Source: Hysterangium stoloniferum
Lineage: Eukaryota; Basidiomycota; Agaricomycetes; Hysterangiales; Hysterangiaceae
Reading direction: 5' to 3'
Assembly: GCA_015178975.1 (NCBI GenBank)
Contig: WHVD01000292.1
Location: 1-64,000 of the forward strand
DNA: 64,000 bases
The notes beneath the pieces were generated by a model, which was not told the origin of the DNA, did not search any database, and saw only the letters and a list, made by a program, of their open reading frames with translations. The position numbers were made by a program, and so were the translations under genes. Positions within the stretch are counted from its first letter, which is position 1. Each line of letters begins with the position of its first letter. Below, in pieces: positions 43,421 through 55,200 of the stretch.

Positions 43421-43911
43421 CAGGCTTGACGGCATGACCGGTCTGGCTGACATCTATTCAGACGGGACGTTGGCACACAAACAATTAGCGTAACGTCTTC
43501 CAAAAGTGCGAAGCATAACATGGATCATCGCTCCTGCTCGTATAGGATAGCTGCGACGTCGTCCGATTATTTCATCAAAGTGGACATCTCGTCTTGATGC
43601 CTGTACCATGGCCATCTGTTTGAATACCTCTTTGTGCTCCAGTCTGTCTGAGAAACTTTTCTCACTTGTCATTACCTCCCGCGGCCGCGGCTGTCACGAA
43701 CGCCGAACCCCTCGTCGAACCTGTTTTAGTTCAGTCCGGAAGTCCTGCCATCCATGGAACCCATATTGCTCTGCGTTTGGGGTGGGAACAGACGACTATA
43801 CGATTGAGGGGTGGGCGTATGGGGTAGTTGTGCGACGTCGGAGACCGGGGAGATATGGCCGTTGGTTGAAGGAAATGCAAGGCCTTGTTACGATGTATCC
43901 ATGTCGTGGGA

Positions 43912-43936
43912 TGTTGTTGTTGTTGTTGTTGTTGTT
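43912..43936. repeat. (TTG)n trinucleotide repeat, about 8 units
   Basis: Uninterrupted GTT/TTG run giving a Leu run in one frame. Likely a simple microsatellite. Confidence 0.9.
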
Positions 43937-46929
43937 ACTTTTGAATGAGATGTACAAAACGTACTGTGACGGTTACGAGTCTTAGTTGCCCGTGCAGGTA
44001 TTCGGCATATAGTTTCCACGTGTCTTTAGCGTATGAGTGCTCTCATGGAACCTCGACAAGTTCTTCAACTGCTCCGTATTCGCAACTAAATGGACATTGT
44101 AGGGGTGGTTGTATCTAGAATACACCACCACATCAGCAAAGATCCAACGCTATTCAAGACTATGCTTACTTGCTCTCCTGATACCAAACCTTTGCACCTC
44201 TAATCGCCTCGTCATCCTGCATACCTACCCGCCGGTTTCCCCCCCACTGTGTCGAACCCGACCATTCGACATTTAAACAGTTTATTCACGTCCGCGCACA
44301 GTTTAACCTTTTGCGCTCGTATTGCTCTGAGAGGGGCGCTGTACTCGGGAAGGCCGAGAAGTTCAATTTAGGTCTCTTTTATCCTGACTTTGCACCAAAG
44401 GCATCAGCATCACGAGCAAGGTGAGGAAGAGGAAGAATGAAATGAAAGCAAGGAAAATAAAACAAAGAAGCTCGACTAACCGACTAGCCAACCCCCATAA
44501 AACCAACCCCTATCCTCCTCCCACCCTCGTAGGAAGACCATAAACACTCATGAGCAGATACGCCTGAGCCATATCAACGCTCTTCAGTCAACGAAGGCTG
44601 TTGCTGCTGCGTGTGTAGCGAAGTGCATGCCAATTTTGTAGGCGGCAGAGTAGGTAGCAAGATGAGATTGCTAGGGTTGTGGGGTGGGCTAGTGTGTTTG
44701 TACAAGTCATATTATAAAGAAGGCTGGAAAGGAAAAAAAGTGGAAAAAGACTTGATACCGACAGTGAAGAGGAACGGGTCGCGTTCTAGACGTTTTAGAC
44801 CGTGTAGAGAATGGGGTCTGGGATGGATACGAAGGGCTAGTAAATAGCAAAAAGGAAAAACACTACTCAAGCTGGCATATTTGAAAAATATACCACCAAT
44901 GGCAAACAAAAAAGTCAACACCAAACTCGAAAAGACATAGAGAATCACAAGCCACTCACATATCAACCAACTCCTCTGCAGTCTCCTAATCCACCAATCC
45001 GGTCAAAGAAATAGCTGTCGGGGCAGCACGCGTGTTTAAAGCCCTTCCTAGTGCGAGATTGGATGCAGGTCCTGGGGTGAGGCTTCGTTATATGTAGAGG
45101 GGTGTGGTGTTTCAGCCTGAACTTGGAACCTTCCTCACTTTTGACTGTTGATCATGAAGATGATGTTGACGAACCGGGTTTCGAGAGAATACATGCCTCT
45201 TCAGGACTAAGCCGAGCAGGCAACCCATCGCGCAAGTAGAGAGAAGAGCGAGTAGATGGAAATGAGCAACACGCCCTCAAGCGCTTCAAGGAGATTTCCA
45301 CCTACGAGCGTGATAGTTGTAGCGTACGGGGATAGTTCGTAGGATGCCAGGAGGTCAATAATATGGCGTTTTTCTTTGCGGGACTGTACGAGGAGTCGGT
45401 CAGTAAGTTTAATTGCTGTTGTTGGTTGTGACAGGACACAACCAACAGGAGAGCGGATGACAGGACGGTGGAATAGAAACTTACCATAGCCTAACGCCTC
45501 CCTCACACTCGGTTTTCAGCCTTCAACAACACAGGATAGCGTCGTGGTCCGAGAGCTGGGTTGTTGTTTTGATTTGTGAGTAGGAGGGTAAGGCGAATAC
45601 ACATTCGTCTGGAAAGGTGGAAGCTAGTAGGATTCTGGGTGGATTCCAAAAAGAAGGCGGGGAGATAAGAATAAGGGATTAAAAGAAGAGAAGGAATAGA
45701 GAATAGAGAATAAATAGAAACAATAAAAGGTATTAAAGGGAATAACGCCACTGCTTTTTAAAGAGACGCATCCACCATTTGAGTGTCAAGCCAGGACAGA
45801 GTTAGCCAGAGGAAAAGGTGTAAATCTACGTCGCGGCAAGACCAGACGCTGGAGTGAGAGGATGGGGTGAAATGGAACGATCCAAAACTCGCGCATACAC
45901 CTTATGTGCATCTGCGTACCCCGATACACCTAAGTGATCGGGTGGAATGGAGGTCGAGGAGTCCGCACTCGCACAAATACCTCACGTACAGTTGCGAACC
46001 ACCGATTATGCAGACAAGAAAGGGAGGGAAACAAGGAGATAGCGCTACCATTGCCATCCTATTCTCCGCGAACATAGATAAACATGGAGGAGGAAGAGGT
46101 CCAATACCCGTTCTAACTCGCGAGGGGTGTTCGAGGAGTGTCCCACTCCTTCGTATTTGCATCTACACATATAGCGTCCAGCTGCAAACCCCACGGACCA
46201 CGCGCATATTGAAAAGAGGTGTAATATATGCGTCTAAGAAAGTCTAGCTCGGGATGGTATTGTGGTTGATAGAAAGAGAGAGATGGTATTGGTGAAGTTA
46301 TGTAATTGGTGTTATTGGAACTGCGATGACTGTCACTGTGAGAATGTGCCGCCGCCCCCCTGGATTCAAATCACACCAGGATTCGTGTCAAGGTACCCAA
46401 AATTCAGCCCATCTTACATAATCTACGATCGACTGGATATTTGACCATAGACATTTTGTAACCCTTTTATCAATTTGTTATGGTGGGTTGAAGAGGACAT
46501 ATCATTCTGGGAATGTCTGCTCCCATGCTGCGCCTTTGCGTTGGTCAGTGTATGCCCCAACGCCAACGTCGGTCCAATATCATCAAATCACTCCTTCATT
46601 TTACGAGAGGGATCTGAAGAGTTTGTTTCACGTGACGTCGCTGTGCATTGACAATGGTGCAATTGACCAGGCGACGATTACGAGCAGGGTTGCCGCGTTT
46701 GGTGTTTGCGCATGCGACGAAGGTGTTGCAGGGGTATGGTTCTCAAGATGTAGCGCAACTCCGATGTATCCGTCCGAAAAAGGGGGAATATGCAGCTGTT
46801 GCGTTGATGGGAAGTGTGGCCACGATTGGAGTGACATACCGTCTCCCTTTCCATAAACGCAGTACCTCATTCGATACTGAATGCGACAGCAGCCTTATCT
46901 CTGAGGCCCCGAAGGCACAGCGGCGTCTG

Positions 46930-47420
46930 AGGCGATTTATGGCCATCAAGTACCGTTCTCAGTTACTCCAATTTTTCAAGCAAAAGATTCAACCTTCGTG
47001 TGCGGGAGAGCTATCATGGAGAAATCGGCTCGATTGTCGTTAGTGGAGACATCTGCAATATGCACGCATTGTTTAGACACGATGTCCCGCATAAAATGAT
47101 AACGTATATCAATGTGTTTCATTCGTGCATGGAACTCATCATTTTTAGCGATAGCGATCGCCGATTGGTTGTTGCAATAAAGCAAGAATGGTCAAGTGAG
47201 CGGGCGAGCAATTTCTGCAATAAACGCGCGCATTCACAATGCTTCCCAGGTCCGTGGGTTGCTGCCATATAGTCGGCTTTGGTGCTTGATAACGCGACAA
47301 TTGGCTGTTTCTTGGAACTCCAGGACACGGCGCCTCCATTGATCGTGGCGATTTAGCCCGAGAGTGATGGCGGTGTTGCTGTGAAGCCCAGGCCGTGTCG
47401 TTATAGCCTTTAATACCGTT
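46930..47420 (-). pseudogene. Ty1/copia RNase H end, unit A of copy 2
   Basis: Minus-strand frames preserve more than in copy 1: MSWSSKKQPIVALSSTKADY near 47328-47270, and YCNNQSAIAIAKNDEFHARM followed by HIDIRYHFMRDIVSKQ and NRADFSMIALPHTKVESFA at 47185-46976. These are the copia RNase H core and C-terminus. Frameshifts separate the pieces. Confidence 0.8.
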
Positions 47421-47829
47421 TACCTCCGTACCTTGTCCCTCCCTACACAACTTCCCGCACGCCGTCCGTCTCTGGCAGCTGCAGGTTCAACAATCTCGTG
47501 CGCACCTTTGCAGCGCTGAAGAGTTTGTTTCACGCGACGTCGCTGCGTATTCACAATGGTGCAGTTGACCAAGCGACGATTACGAGCAGATTGCCGCGTG
47601 TGGTGTTTGCGCATGCGACGAAGGTGTTGCCAGGGCATGGTCCTCAAGATCTAGCACGACTCCGATGTATCCCTTTGAAAAAGGGAATATGCAGCTGTTG
47701 CGTTGATGGGAAGTGTGCCTTCGACTGGAATGACGTAGTGTCTCCTTTTCCATACACGCAGTACCTCATTCGATACTGAGTGCAACAGCAACCTTATCTC
47801 TGAGGTCCCCAAAGGCATAGCGGTGTCTG

Positions 47830-48810
47830 AGGCGATTTATGTCCATCAAGTACCGTTCTCGGTAAATCCAATATTTCGAACAAAAGATTCGATCTTCGTG
47901 CGCGGGAGAGCTTTCGTGAAGAGATCGGCTGGATCGTCGTTAGTGGAGACATCTCCAATATGCACGCATTGTTTAGACACGATGTCCCGAATAAAAATAC
48001 ATTATCATTGTGGTGCATGGCGATCGCCGATTGGTTGTTGCAATAAAGCGAGAGTAGTCAAGTAAGTGGGTGGGCAATTTCTACAACAAACGCGCGTATC
48101 CACAATGCTTCCTTAGTTCCGTGGCTTGCTGCAATATAATCGGCTTTGATGCTTGATCATGCGACAATTGGCTGTTTCTTGAAACTCCAGGACATGGTAC
48201 CCCCGTCGATCGTGAAGATTTAGCCAGAGAGTGGATGGCGTTGTTGCTGTGAAGCCCAGCCCGCCCGCGTCGGTATAGCCTTCTATACCGTTTACCTCCC
48301 CACCTTCTCCCTCCCCAAGTACTAATCAAAGATGTATACTTGTTTAGTGCCTGAAGGTACCAGAAAACTCTTTTGAGGGCTTCCCAATGAGGTCGTCCAG
48401 GGTTCTGAATGAATTGCGAGAGTAGCGATACTGCAAATGCCATGTTATGGCGCGTGCCGAGTGCAGGGGACACGAGTGATCCCATCGATTCCCAATAGGG
48501 CACGTCACGTATCTCTTCGTACTGTCGAGGCGTGCTCGGTATTTGTGTCATGGATAAGTGTTCGTGGGGGTCGAGCGGGGTGGATAGCGGTTTCGCATCT
48601 TGCAAACCGAATCGTGCTATAATGTCGTCAACGTAAGTACGTTTCGAAAATGAAATTATGCATGAGGTCCGATCTCGCTCGACCTCCATGCCTGGAAAAG
48701 TCACTGGCTCTCACATACACATCAATAACATCGCTGACTTGGCTATTACGGCTCTCATAGACACTTCCCAGGTCGAACCACACCACATTGGGGTGAGGGT
48801 TGATTCGGTT
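47830..48810 (-). pseudogene. Ty1/copia reverse transcriptase C-terminus plus RNase H, unit B of copy 2
   Basis: The counterpart of 2580-3560. Frame 48704-48081 has TYVDDIIARFGLQDAKPLST, DVPYWESMGSLVSPALGTR and the degraded RNase H start. It is 5'-truncated and inactive. Confidence 0.8.
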
Positions 48811-49069
48811 CGAGCGTCACAGTATTGGTTTATTTGGAAGTAGAGTACGCCGATCGAACACTAGAATGTAGGATTGCAGCTGTCACGGTAGATGGCTTGC
48901 TCGTAGACTTCGTAGGCTTTATCGTATTTCTGGCCTTGCATGTAGGTGCAATCAAGGAGATACCAGGATTAGGCGTAACCGGGATCCTAAAAGAGACGTG
49001 TTGTCAGTGGACAGTGCAATAACGAAGAGAAAGAATATGGAAAAATGAACAACGACAACTCGCCTGCCT

Positions 49070-49441
49070 TCAAACTTTTAGTGAAATATTGACTCGCAAG
49101 ATTCTCATTCTGGAACGATGCATCGGGATGGTGATAGTACCATCCGAGCTGTTAGAATACTTTTTCAGCAATGATGTGCTCATAGGGCTCCTTAGAGCGG
49201 TACCATTGGAAGAGAATGGGGAGTCAGCGCTTAGTTTAAAGTTGTATATCCAGGGAGATGGGAGAAAGTGAAGATATCTGACAAAAATTCCGATTTTTTG
49301 AAAGTGCCTTAAATGGGTCCAAATAGTGTCAAGGACCCGCAAGGAGTTGTAAAACACAAGTAATGACTCCCATACAGGTGCTGAACCGGAAGAACCCGAT
49401 CGGTAGTCGGGTTCTATCCATTTCCTTCTACTTCTTAACAT
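49070..49441 (-). other. unassigned open frame, counterpart of 3985-4221
   Basis: 123 codons on the minus strand; the first half matches the frame at 3985-4221. No recognised domain. Copy 1 has an insertion relative to this copy around 4012-4045, which breaks the frame there. Confidence 0.2.
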
Positions 49442-49525
49442 TTTTTAATAATACACCCTTCAGTTGATCAGTTGAAACCATGGTAGTTTGTGTTCAATAT
49501 TGAGGAATTAGCGTACCAAGCATAA

Positions 49526-50564
49526 CAGCGCTTTGCATTACGTAAGGCACGCGCTAGATTTGCGCGGAAATATTGCTGAAGGTTGCGAACCTCGTAGCTT
49601 GCTCAATAATTGACCAACTGTCTTGTAACTTCATATATGTATTTTGACCTACAGCATGTTTCCCAAAATTGCAGTCCATTTGAGCTTGCGAACCAATTCA
49701 TGAGCCAACAGATGTGTCACTCCCAATCGGCTTATATTAGGTTGTTTTATATGTATCTAGGTAGTAAAAAATGACAGCGCCTGGCTTTTGCTGTCTAAAT
49801 ACCAGCTGCAAACCTGTATGAGGGTAATTGTATGCATTTACTCAGCAACCTCACTCACATTAGCTCTGACCGCAAAGCCAGGCACTGTCATTTTTACTAC
49901 CTAGATACATGTAAAACAACATATTACAAGCTCATTGGGAGTGATACATCTGTTGGCTCATGAATTGGTTCGCAATGTAAGTACCACATATGTCATCACC
50001 AACCTCTCCCATCAACCACTCATTGTTCCGCCACTTGGTAGCACCCTTGTGCCTTATCATGCGGTCATCATCACCAACCTCCCATCAGCCACTCATTGAT
50101 CCACCACTTTATTGTTAAGTAGCACCCCTGTGCCTGATCATGTGGTTCCTTGTTCTTCCACCCCATTCGCCTTGACTCTATATATAAAACCCCATATCCT
50201 ATAGTGATAGGATATCTTCTTTTTGACCATTAAACCTTTCCCCACTCTTCCCTAGGGAACCTCACATTCACCTTGTATCCTACTGATATGTGAAAATAAA
50301 GAAAACTTAGTCCTGTCCGTGTTGACCGAGTGAGGCTGATACCAACAGCCTTACACGCAAGCTCAAATGGACTGCAATTTTGGGAAACATGCTGTAGGTC
50401 AAATTTTGATGTTATAACATCATAATATACTAGATATAGTAGTAAAATACGTATATGAAGTTACAAGACAATTGGTCAATTATTGAGCAAGCTACGAGGT
50501 TTCGCAACTTTCAGCAATATTTCCGTGCAAATCTAGCATGCACCTTATGTAATACAAAGCGCTG
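49526..50564. mobile_element. fold-back DNA element with ~270 bp arms, TAA target duplication
   Basis: The ends are CAGCGCTTTGCATTACG and its inverse ending TACAAAGCGCTG, flanked by TAA at 49523-49525 and 50565-50567. The arms pair over most of their length (49526-about 49796 with about 49867-49975 plus 50356-50564), leaving a ~70 bp loop; the right arm carries a ~45 bp extra segment near 50403-50450 and a solo LTR. Copy 1 of the duplication (4281-4295) lacks the element. There is no coding capacity; own length is about 654 bp. The 3 bp TWA-type duplication suggests a PIF/Harbinger-mobilised non-autonomous element; that assignment is inference. Confidence 0.9.
49976..50355. mobile_element. 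380 bp solo LTR inside the fold-back element, CGCAA target duplication
   Basis: TGTAAGTACCACATATG to CAACAGCCTTACA, flanked by CGCAA at 49971-49975 and 50356-50360. Removing it restores pairing of the two element arms. A TATATATAAA near 50178, AATAAA near 50296 and two tandem ~75 bp repeats (about 49995-50066 and 50067-50145) are inside. Strand of the parent element cannot be fixed, but TATA and AATAAA order suggest plus. Confidence 0.92.
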
Positions 50565-50934
50565 TAACCTTCAATCTTGTATTAAGAAAATATCTTTTGT
50601 TTTTGAGTTCTCTGCCAATTGCTATTTGGTTGTCGGTCACAACTGAGACTGTTCTGTCAGGAATAGGCTTGGGTTGTTCTCAGTTTCAGCTTCCACTAGT
50701 TAAATTTTCAAGCTCAGTATATTTGGGATGTAACTAAGGTTGGGCACATTTCCAACCCTGCTCCATTTTGTTGCTTTAGTTGCTCATCAATAGTGTCACA
50801 ATTGGTCACATCACATAAAATATACATGAACCCTTCCTTAGGCACCCAAAAGATTTTTGTCTTATGGAGATGTACAATCAAATCCTTGTAAAATTTTGAA
50901 CAAGATTGATTAAGGTGAATAAAATCTGCAGTCA

Positions 50935-51027
50935 TTAAGAACAGAAAACTGACTAATGTCAGTAGGCTGACGGGGACTGATTGGAAGGACTTGGCTTCAG
51001 CTTATGTGCTGCACCCTTGCAAGTTTA
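50935..51027 (+). mobile_element. LTR-T fragment shared with 4669-4767
   Basis: The first ~93 bp of LTR-T (CATTAAGAACAGAAAACTGAC onward; the initial TG is CA here, a transition pair). It marks the right end of the segmental duplication. Confidence 0.8.
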
Positions 51028-52259
51028 CACAGCAATGGCTCTTACAATCTACATTTATCAATGCTCCCATGGAAAGGGCTGAATTGCCATTTTACTAGTC
51101 AACAGGTTTGTCCTGGATCACTGTCAAACATTGTGACTTGCCATTATCACCTGTAATATCCAGGATATGGTTTGCAATTGGACTGGGAATGGGAGACAAA
51201 GTAATGGACAATTGTGTGGGAGTACTCAGAGTTCAGGGAGTGAATTTGAAAGGGATTTGGAGGTTGTTGCAGTCATCTCAGGGATTTCAGGCAGGTGAAT
51301 TCAGGGAACATAGGTTTAAGGGAGTGCCCTGGTTAGTGTGATCTCCTTTGGCTCAAGGGAGTATGTTGAATTTTGGGAATTTGGTATGTGAGCTGCAAGT
51401 AAATCAAACCATACAGTGGTTATTAGTATGTGGTTACTGGGCTACATATATAAGGATAAGTCATGTATTGTAGTCCTCATCCATTTACAATGAGTTGACC
51501 ATCACCTACTCAGGCAAACAGAAAGTTATATGGTCTAAAAACAACACCACAAAACTTAACAAGGGAATAGGTCATAACTGGTCCTCAATATTTTTCCTCC
51601 TCTTCTACCAACACTGCTCATCAAATAGAACAAGTTTTATCTTCCACCATTGTTAATAAATATTCATACAGGCCTTCACCACCATCATCTCCTTCTTCCA
51701 GTCCCCCTAAGTTATTTTTAGGATATAATTATTTTGTCTGGTGGGAATGTTAGATTTAGTGACTAGCACTAGCCACAACTTGTGTACCATTGCAGGTCCA
51801 TAGTATGTGCTGGTGAATCTATGTTTCACTTCTCTGTGTCTGTGTCCTTGTCTGAGTTCCTGCACTTCTAGTGCTTCACATCCACCTCCCTTTATTATTC
51901 TTACAGGAATAGCAGAGAGCTGTTGTGTAAGGTTCCACTTTGTAGATAGTGTAATCCTTCAAGTGAGATTCTTACGAAGAGGAACAAACAGAGTAGGAAT
52001 AGGCTCCAATTTGAAAAATACTACTCTAACTGGTGGGGGGTTCACCTATTTATGCTGGTCATCGTGAGCTACATCCCCTGACAACACCTAATAAGTCTGG
52101 AATGCTTTAATGATCAAAAACTTCCAGTGTCTTCTCTTTACTCCTTACCATCTAAGACTAGGGCAGTTACCTGCCCGATTCAAAGTCCACCACCACGTCT
52201 GCTCCTATTATACCCACCCTCCCACACTGCAAGGCAGCGTGCAAAGTACCACAGACTGG
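51028..52259. other. no gene recognised; possible LTR of gypsy-D near 51748-52083
   Basis: AT-rich region downstream of gypsy-D. The segment 51748-52083 has TG...CA ends (TGTTAGATTTAG...CCCCTGACA) and a minus-strand CATAAATAGG, so it could be the 3' LTR of gypsy-D, but there is no second copy in the window to test it and no convincing polypurine tract. Confidence 0.3.
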
Positions 52260-55200
52260 TCAACTGTGTAATTCTAACACCCCCTGCTCCAGCTCATCTA
52301 GATCATCGCTCCAGTAACCTCCCTCTCCCCAAACCTCCATTCCCTCAGCACAATCACGGCTCCCTTGTGCCTCAACTACATCTGCACATGTGGGGACTGC
52401 TTTCAAGTCTGGCCTGCATCCCTCTATGCCCTTCACTGCTGATTTAGGGAGATGGCAAGGCATGCCCTGGTGGGGCCCAGAGTCAAGGCGTTGCAAAAGA
52501 GATGGTGCTGACTGCGTGGGATCACCCTCACGTGGCTTGGTCTGATGATGGGAAGCACTTGAAGTGTGCTGTTGGTGCCTTTTTGGGGGCCTATGGGAAC
52601 TGTCTGGGCGTGGAGACAGCCATTCCACTAGTGGCATTTGGCGTTGCTCACGCCAGGCCTGGCTCCGTTCCCTGGTACGAGTCTTAACCACAGGGACAGT
52701 TTGTGGCCTGTTGATATGTGGCCTTGCTTTAAGGAACTGACAATGCATAGTCTCCAGGTGCCCCATGTGCAAATCCCATACAACCTCCACCCCTCTAAGC
52801 ATGCTATTGCGGACCACGGCCATCGTCGCTGTCAAAATTTCCATAGATACCTGTGTGCATGGGTCCTGAGCATCCATGGTAAGTAAGGCCTGCTCAGTGC
52901 TTGGACATACTGATCCCACATAAATAGCAGATTCCTCTTGAGCACTGAACCTAACAGATCGATCTCAACAACACCCTGGCATCACAGACATTTGTGTGAC
53001 CTTGATGTGATCGGTGGATTGACCTTGGCCTCGCAACAGCAAACAGACACTTGAAACACCCAAAGCCTCCATGTATGCCTGCAAAGGCTGGATGAGTTGA
53101 ATCTCCTTGTATGGTAACCACGTTGTCTTGCCTGTATTCCACAACACCTCAAACAAGGCATCGATGCCTTTTCCCGAGTGAGCTAAGATTCTTTCTACTG
53201 CCCACTCACGTTGCTGACTGCCAAAGCCAGGTATTTGTCTGAGCTGTCTACCTGGGAAAAGCTGGTCGTCATTTGGGATATGGATACAAAGCAAAGATGC
53301 GTGAAAGGAGGGGTGTTACGACCGTGTCACAACCCTATCGGCCCCCGAGGTTATCACCACCTATCGATGATTTCAAGTTACCACATCGGAAACCATCGGC
53401 CTCCCGAAGCTGACGTATGCTTTCACGGTGATCAAACCCCATTTACACCCACATCAAAACATACTCGAACTATCTGGTTAAACTCTGATACGTCCCCCTT
53501 ATTATGATGATCTGCTCTATCCTATGTTCCACATATGTCTATATATATTTGTAATCCTCAAACTATCTCCTTTTACCGTAATTCCGCTCTCGGTTATCAT
53601 TGGCCTCCGAACTAATCATAAACTTCCCATTCCTAGTCAAGCTTATTGTCAATACCCTGTTCCGCTCTTCTCCTAGTTAGTATTTTCTAGACGCCTGATA
53701 CTTGTATATGAACCCACTGTAGTTGTAGTTACTAGGCAATCAGAATATCGACTCAGAATACCCTCTTACGCCTCTAGCAGTCTTGTACTAAGAATCCCCT
53801 CATCCGCCTTCGCGTGTGCTCGTCCACTCTCGGTCACCGTCCCTTGGCCCGACACTTGACTTAACCTTCAGTCCCGATTGGTATCTCGCTGAAAGGAACT
53901 CGTTAGGATTAGTCTTCGCCCGCCTGAAATTTAAGGACACTCAATGGACATTTGCAAGGGCGCAGCACATAAGCTGAAGCCAAGTCCTTCCGATCGGTCC
54001 CTGTTGACCAACCGACATCAGTCAGTTTTCAGTTCTTAACAAGGGGTTAATCCCCTGTTTCTTTAACTCCACTGACAGGTCCAGCTCATAGGTTGCACCT
54101 GGCTCCAATACACGGGTGATCCTAAAAGGCCCAATGTATTTCGGCAGCAATTTGCGTGCCCTATGCTTTGGCAAACATAAGTTTTTTGTTGACAGGTAAA
54201 CAAGGTCATTGATGCTAAGATTGGCAGCCCTCCTATGGCGGTTCACCTGCCATGTCTGCTTGACCCTCGCCACAAGGATTTCATCATGTGCACTCATTAT
54301 GGCCAACTTCATTCATTCCACAAAGGCAAGCACACCAGGATATTGCATGTTGCTTTCCCAGAGCAATGGCCGTGGCATCCGGCCATAATTCAAAACGAAT
54401 GGTGAGAACCCGATCATTTCTGAGGTGGCATTATTCATAGCAAACTCAATCACAGGCAGTTTTGACACCCAATCCTTCTGGTTCGGTGCTATACATTGCC
54501 TCAGCATCTGTGTCATCATCCGATTTGCTTGCTCAGTCACTCCATCCGTTTGGGGATGGTATGCTGAAGACATCCTCAATTCAACTCCTATTAACCGGTG
54601 AAGGTCTCTCCAGAATAGACTCATAAATAGTGAGTCTCGATCACTATCTTGATTGGAAGGCCATGCAGCTTATAAACATGCTTGAATATTACTTCAGCCA
54701 TTTGTGTAGCGGTATAATTGCCTCGTGCTGGAACTAAGTGAACCATACACATTAAGTGATCAATAATGACACAAATGTTATCAAACTCCCCAAGGCAGTT
54801 CTTGGATGGTGGTAATGGTCCCACAAAGTCGACTCCAATTGCCTCCCATGGTTGTGATGGCACCTCCAATGACCAAAGATGTCCCTGAGGCTTCTGAGTA
54901 TCTGATTTCGACGTCACGCACACACTGCAAGACTTGCAAAATGACTCAACATCCTTGGTTAAAGATGGCCACCATACATTAGATTGGAGGTATGTGGTGG
55001 TTTTCCTTGCCCTAAGTGTGCCAGCATGGAGTGAGCGTGTGAGATTATTATCTCCCACACCCGTTGATTGCCCACCATAATGTCTGGGATACATAGTAAG
55101 TTGACCTTCTCTAAATTCAAAAACAAGAGGTCCTCCTGTAACGTAAACCCCTTATACTCTAGGGGTGCTGCCCATATCTTTGCAAAGAAAGCATCTGATC

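Larger units (their letters stand above)
41761..45665. other. mixed-composition region with no confident gene
   Basis: GC content is higher and sequence more varied than in the transposon blocks. Open frames on both strands are low-complexity (Pro-rich 42497-42886 plus; Gln/Ser-rich 42227-42421 minus; Gly-rich 42568-42828 minus). A minus-strand frame set at 45207-45506 could be the last exons of a small gene: a GTAAGT...CAACAACAG intron (45478-45411) would join ALGY to IKLTDRLLVQSRKEKRHIID, ending in a hydrophobic tail. None is strong enough to name. Confidence 0.35.
45666..51027. repeat. segmental duplication, copy 2 (partner 1-4767)
   Basis: Collinear with the window start from TAAGAATAAGGGATTAAAAG to the shared LTR-T fragment, where similarity ends after 'caagtt'. 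It lacks ~425 bp present in copy 1 and has the fold-back element 49526-50564 in addition. Left neighbour sequence (before 45666) is not repeat-like. Confidence 0.9.
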
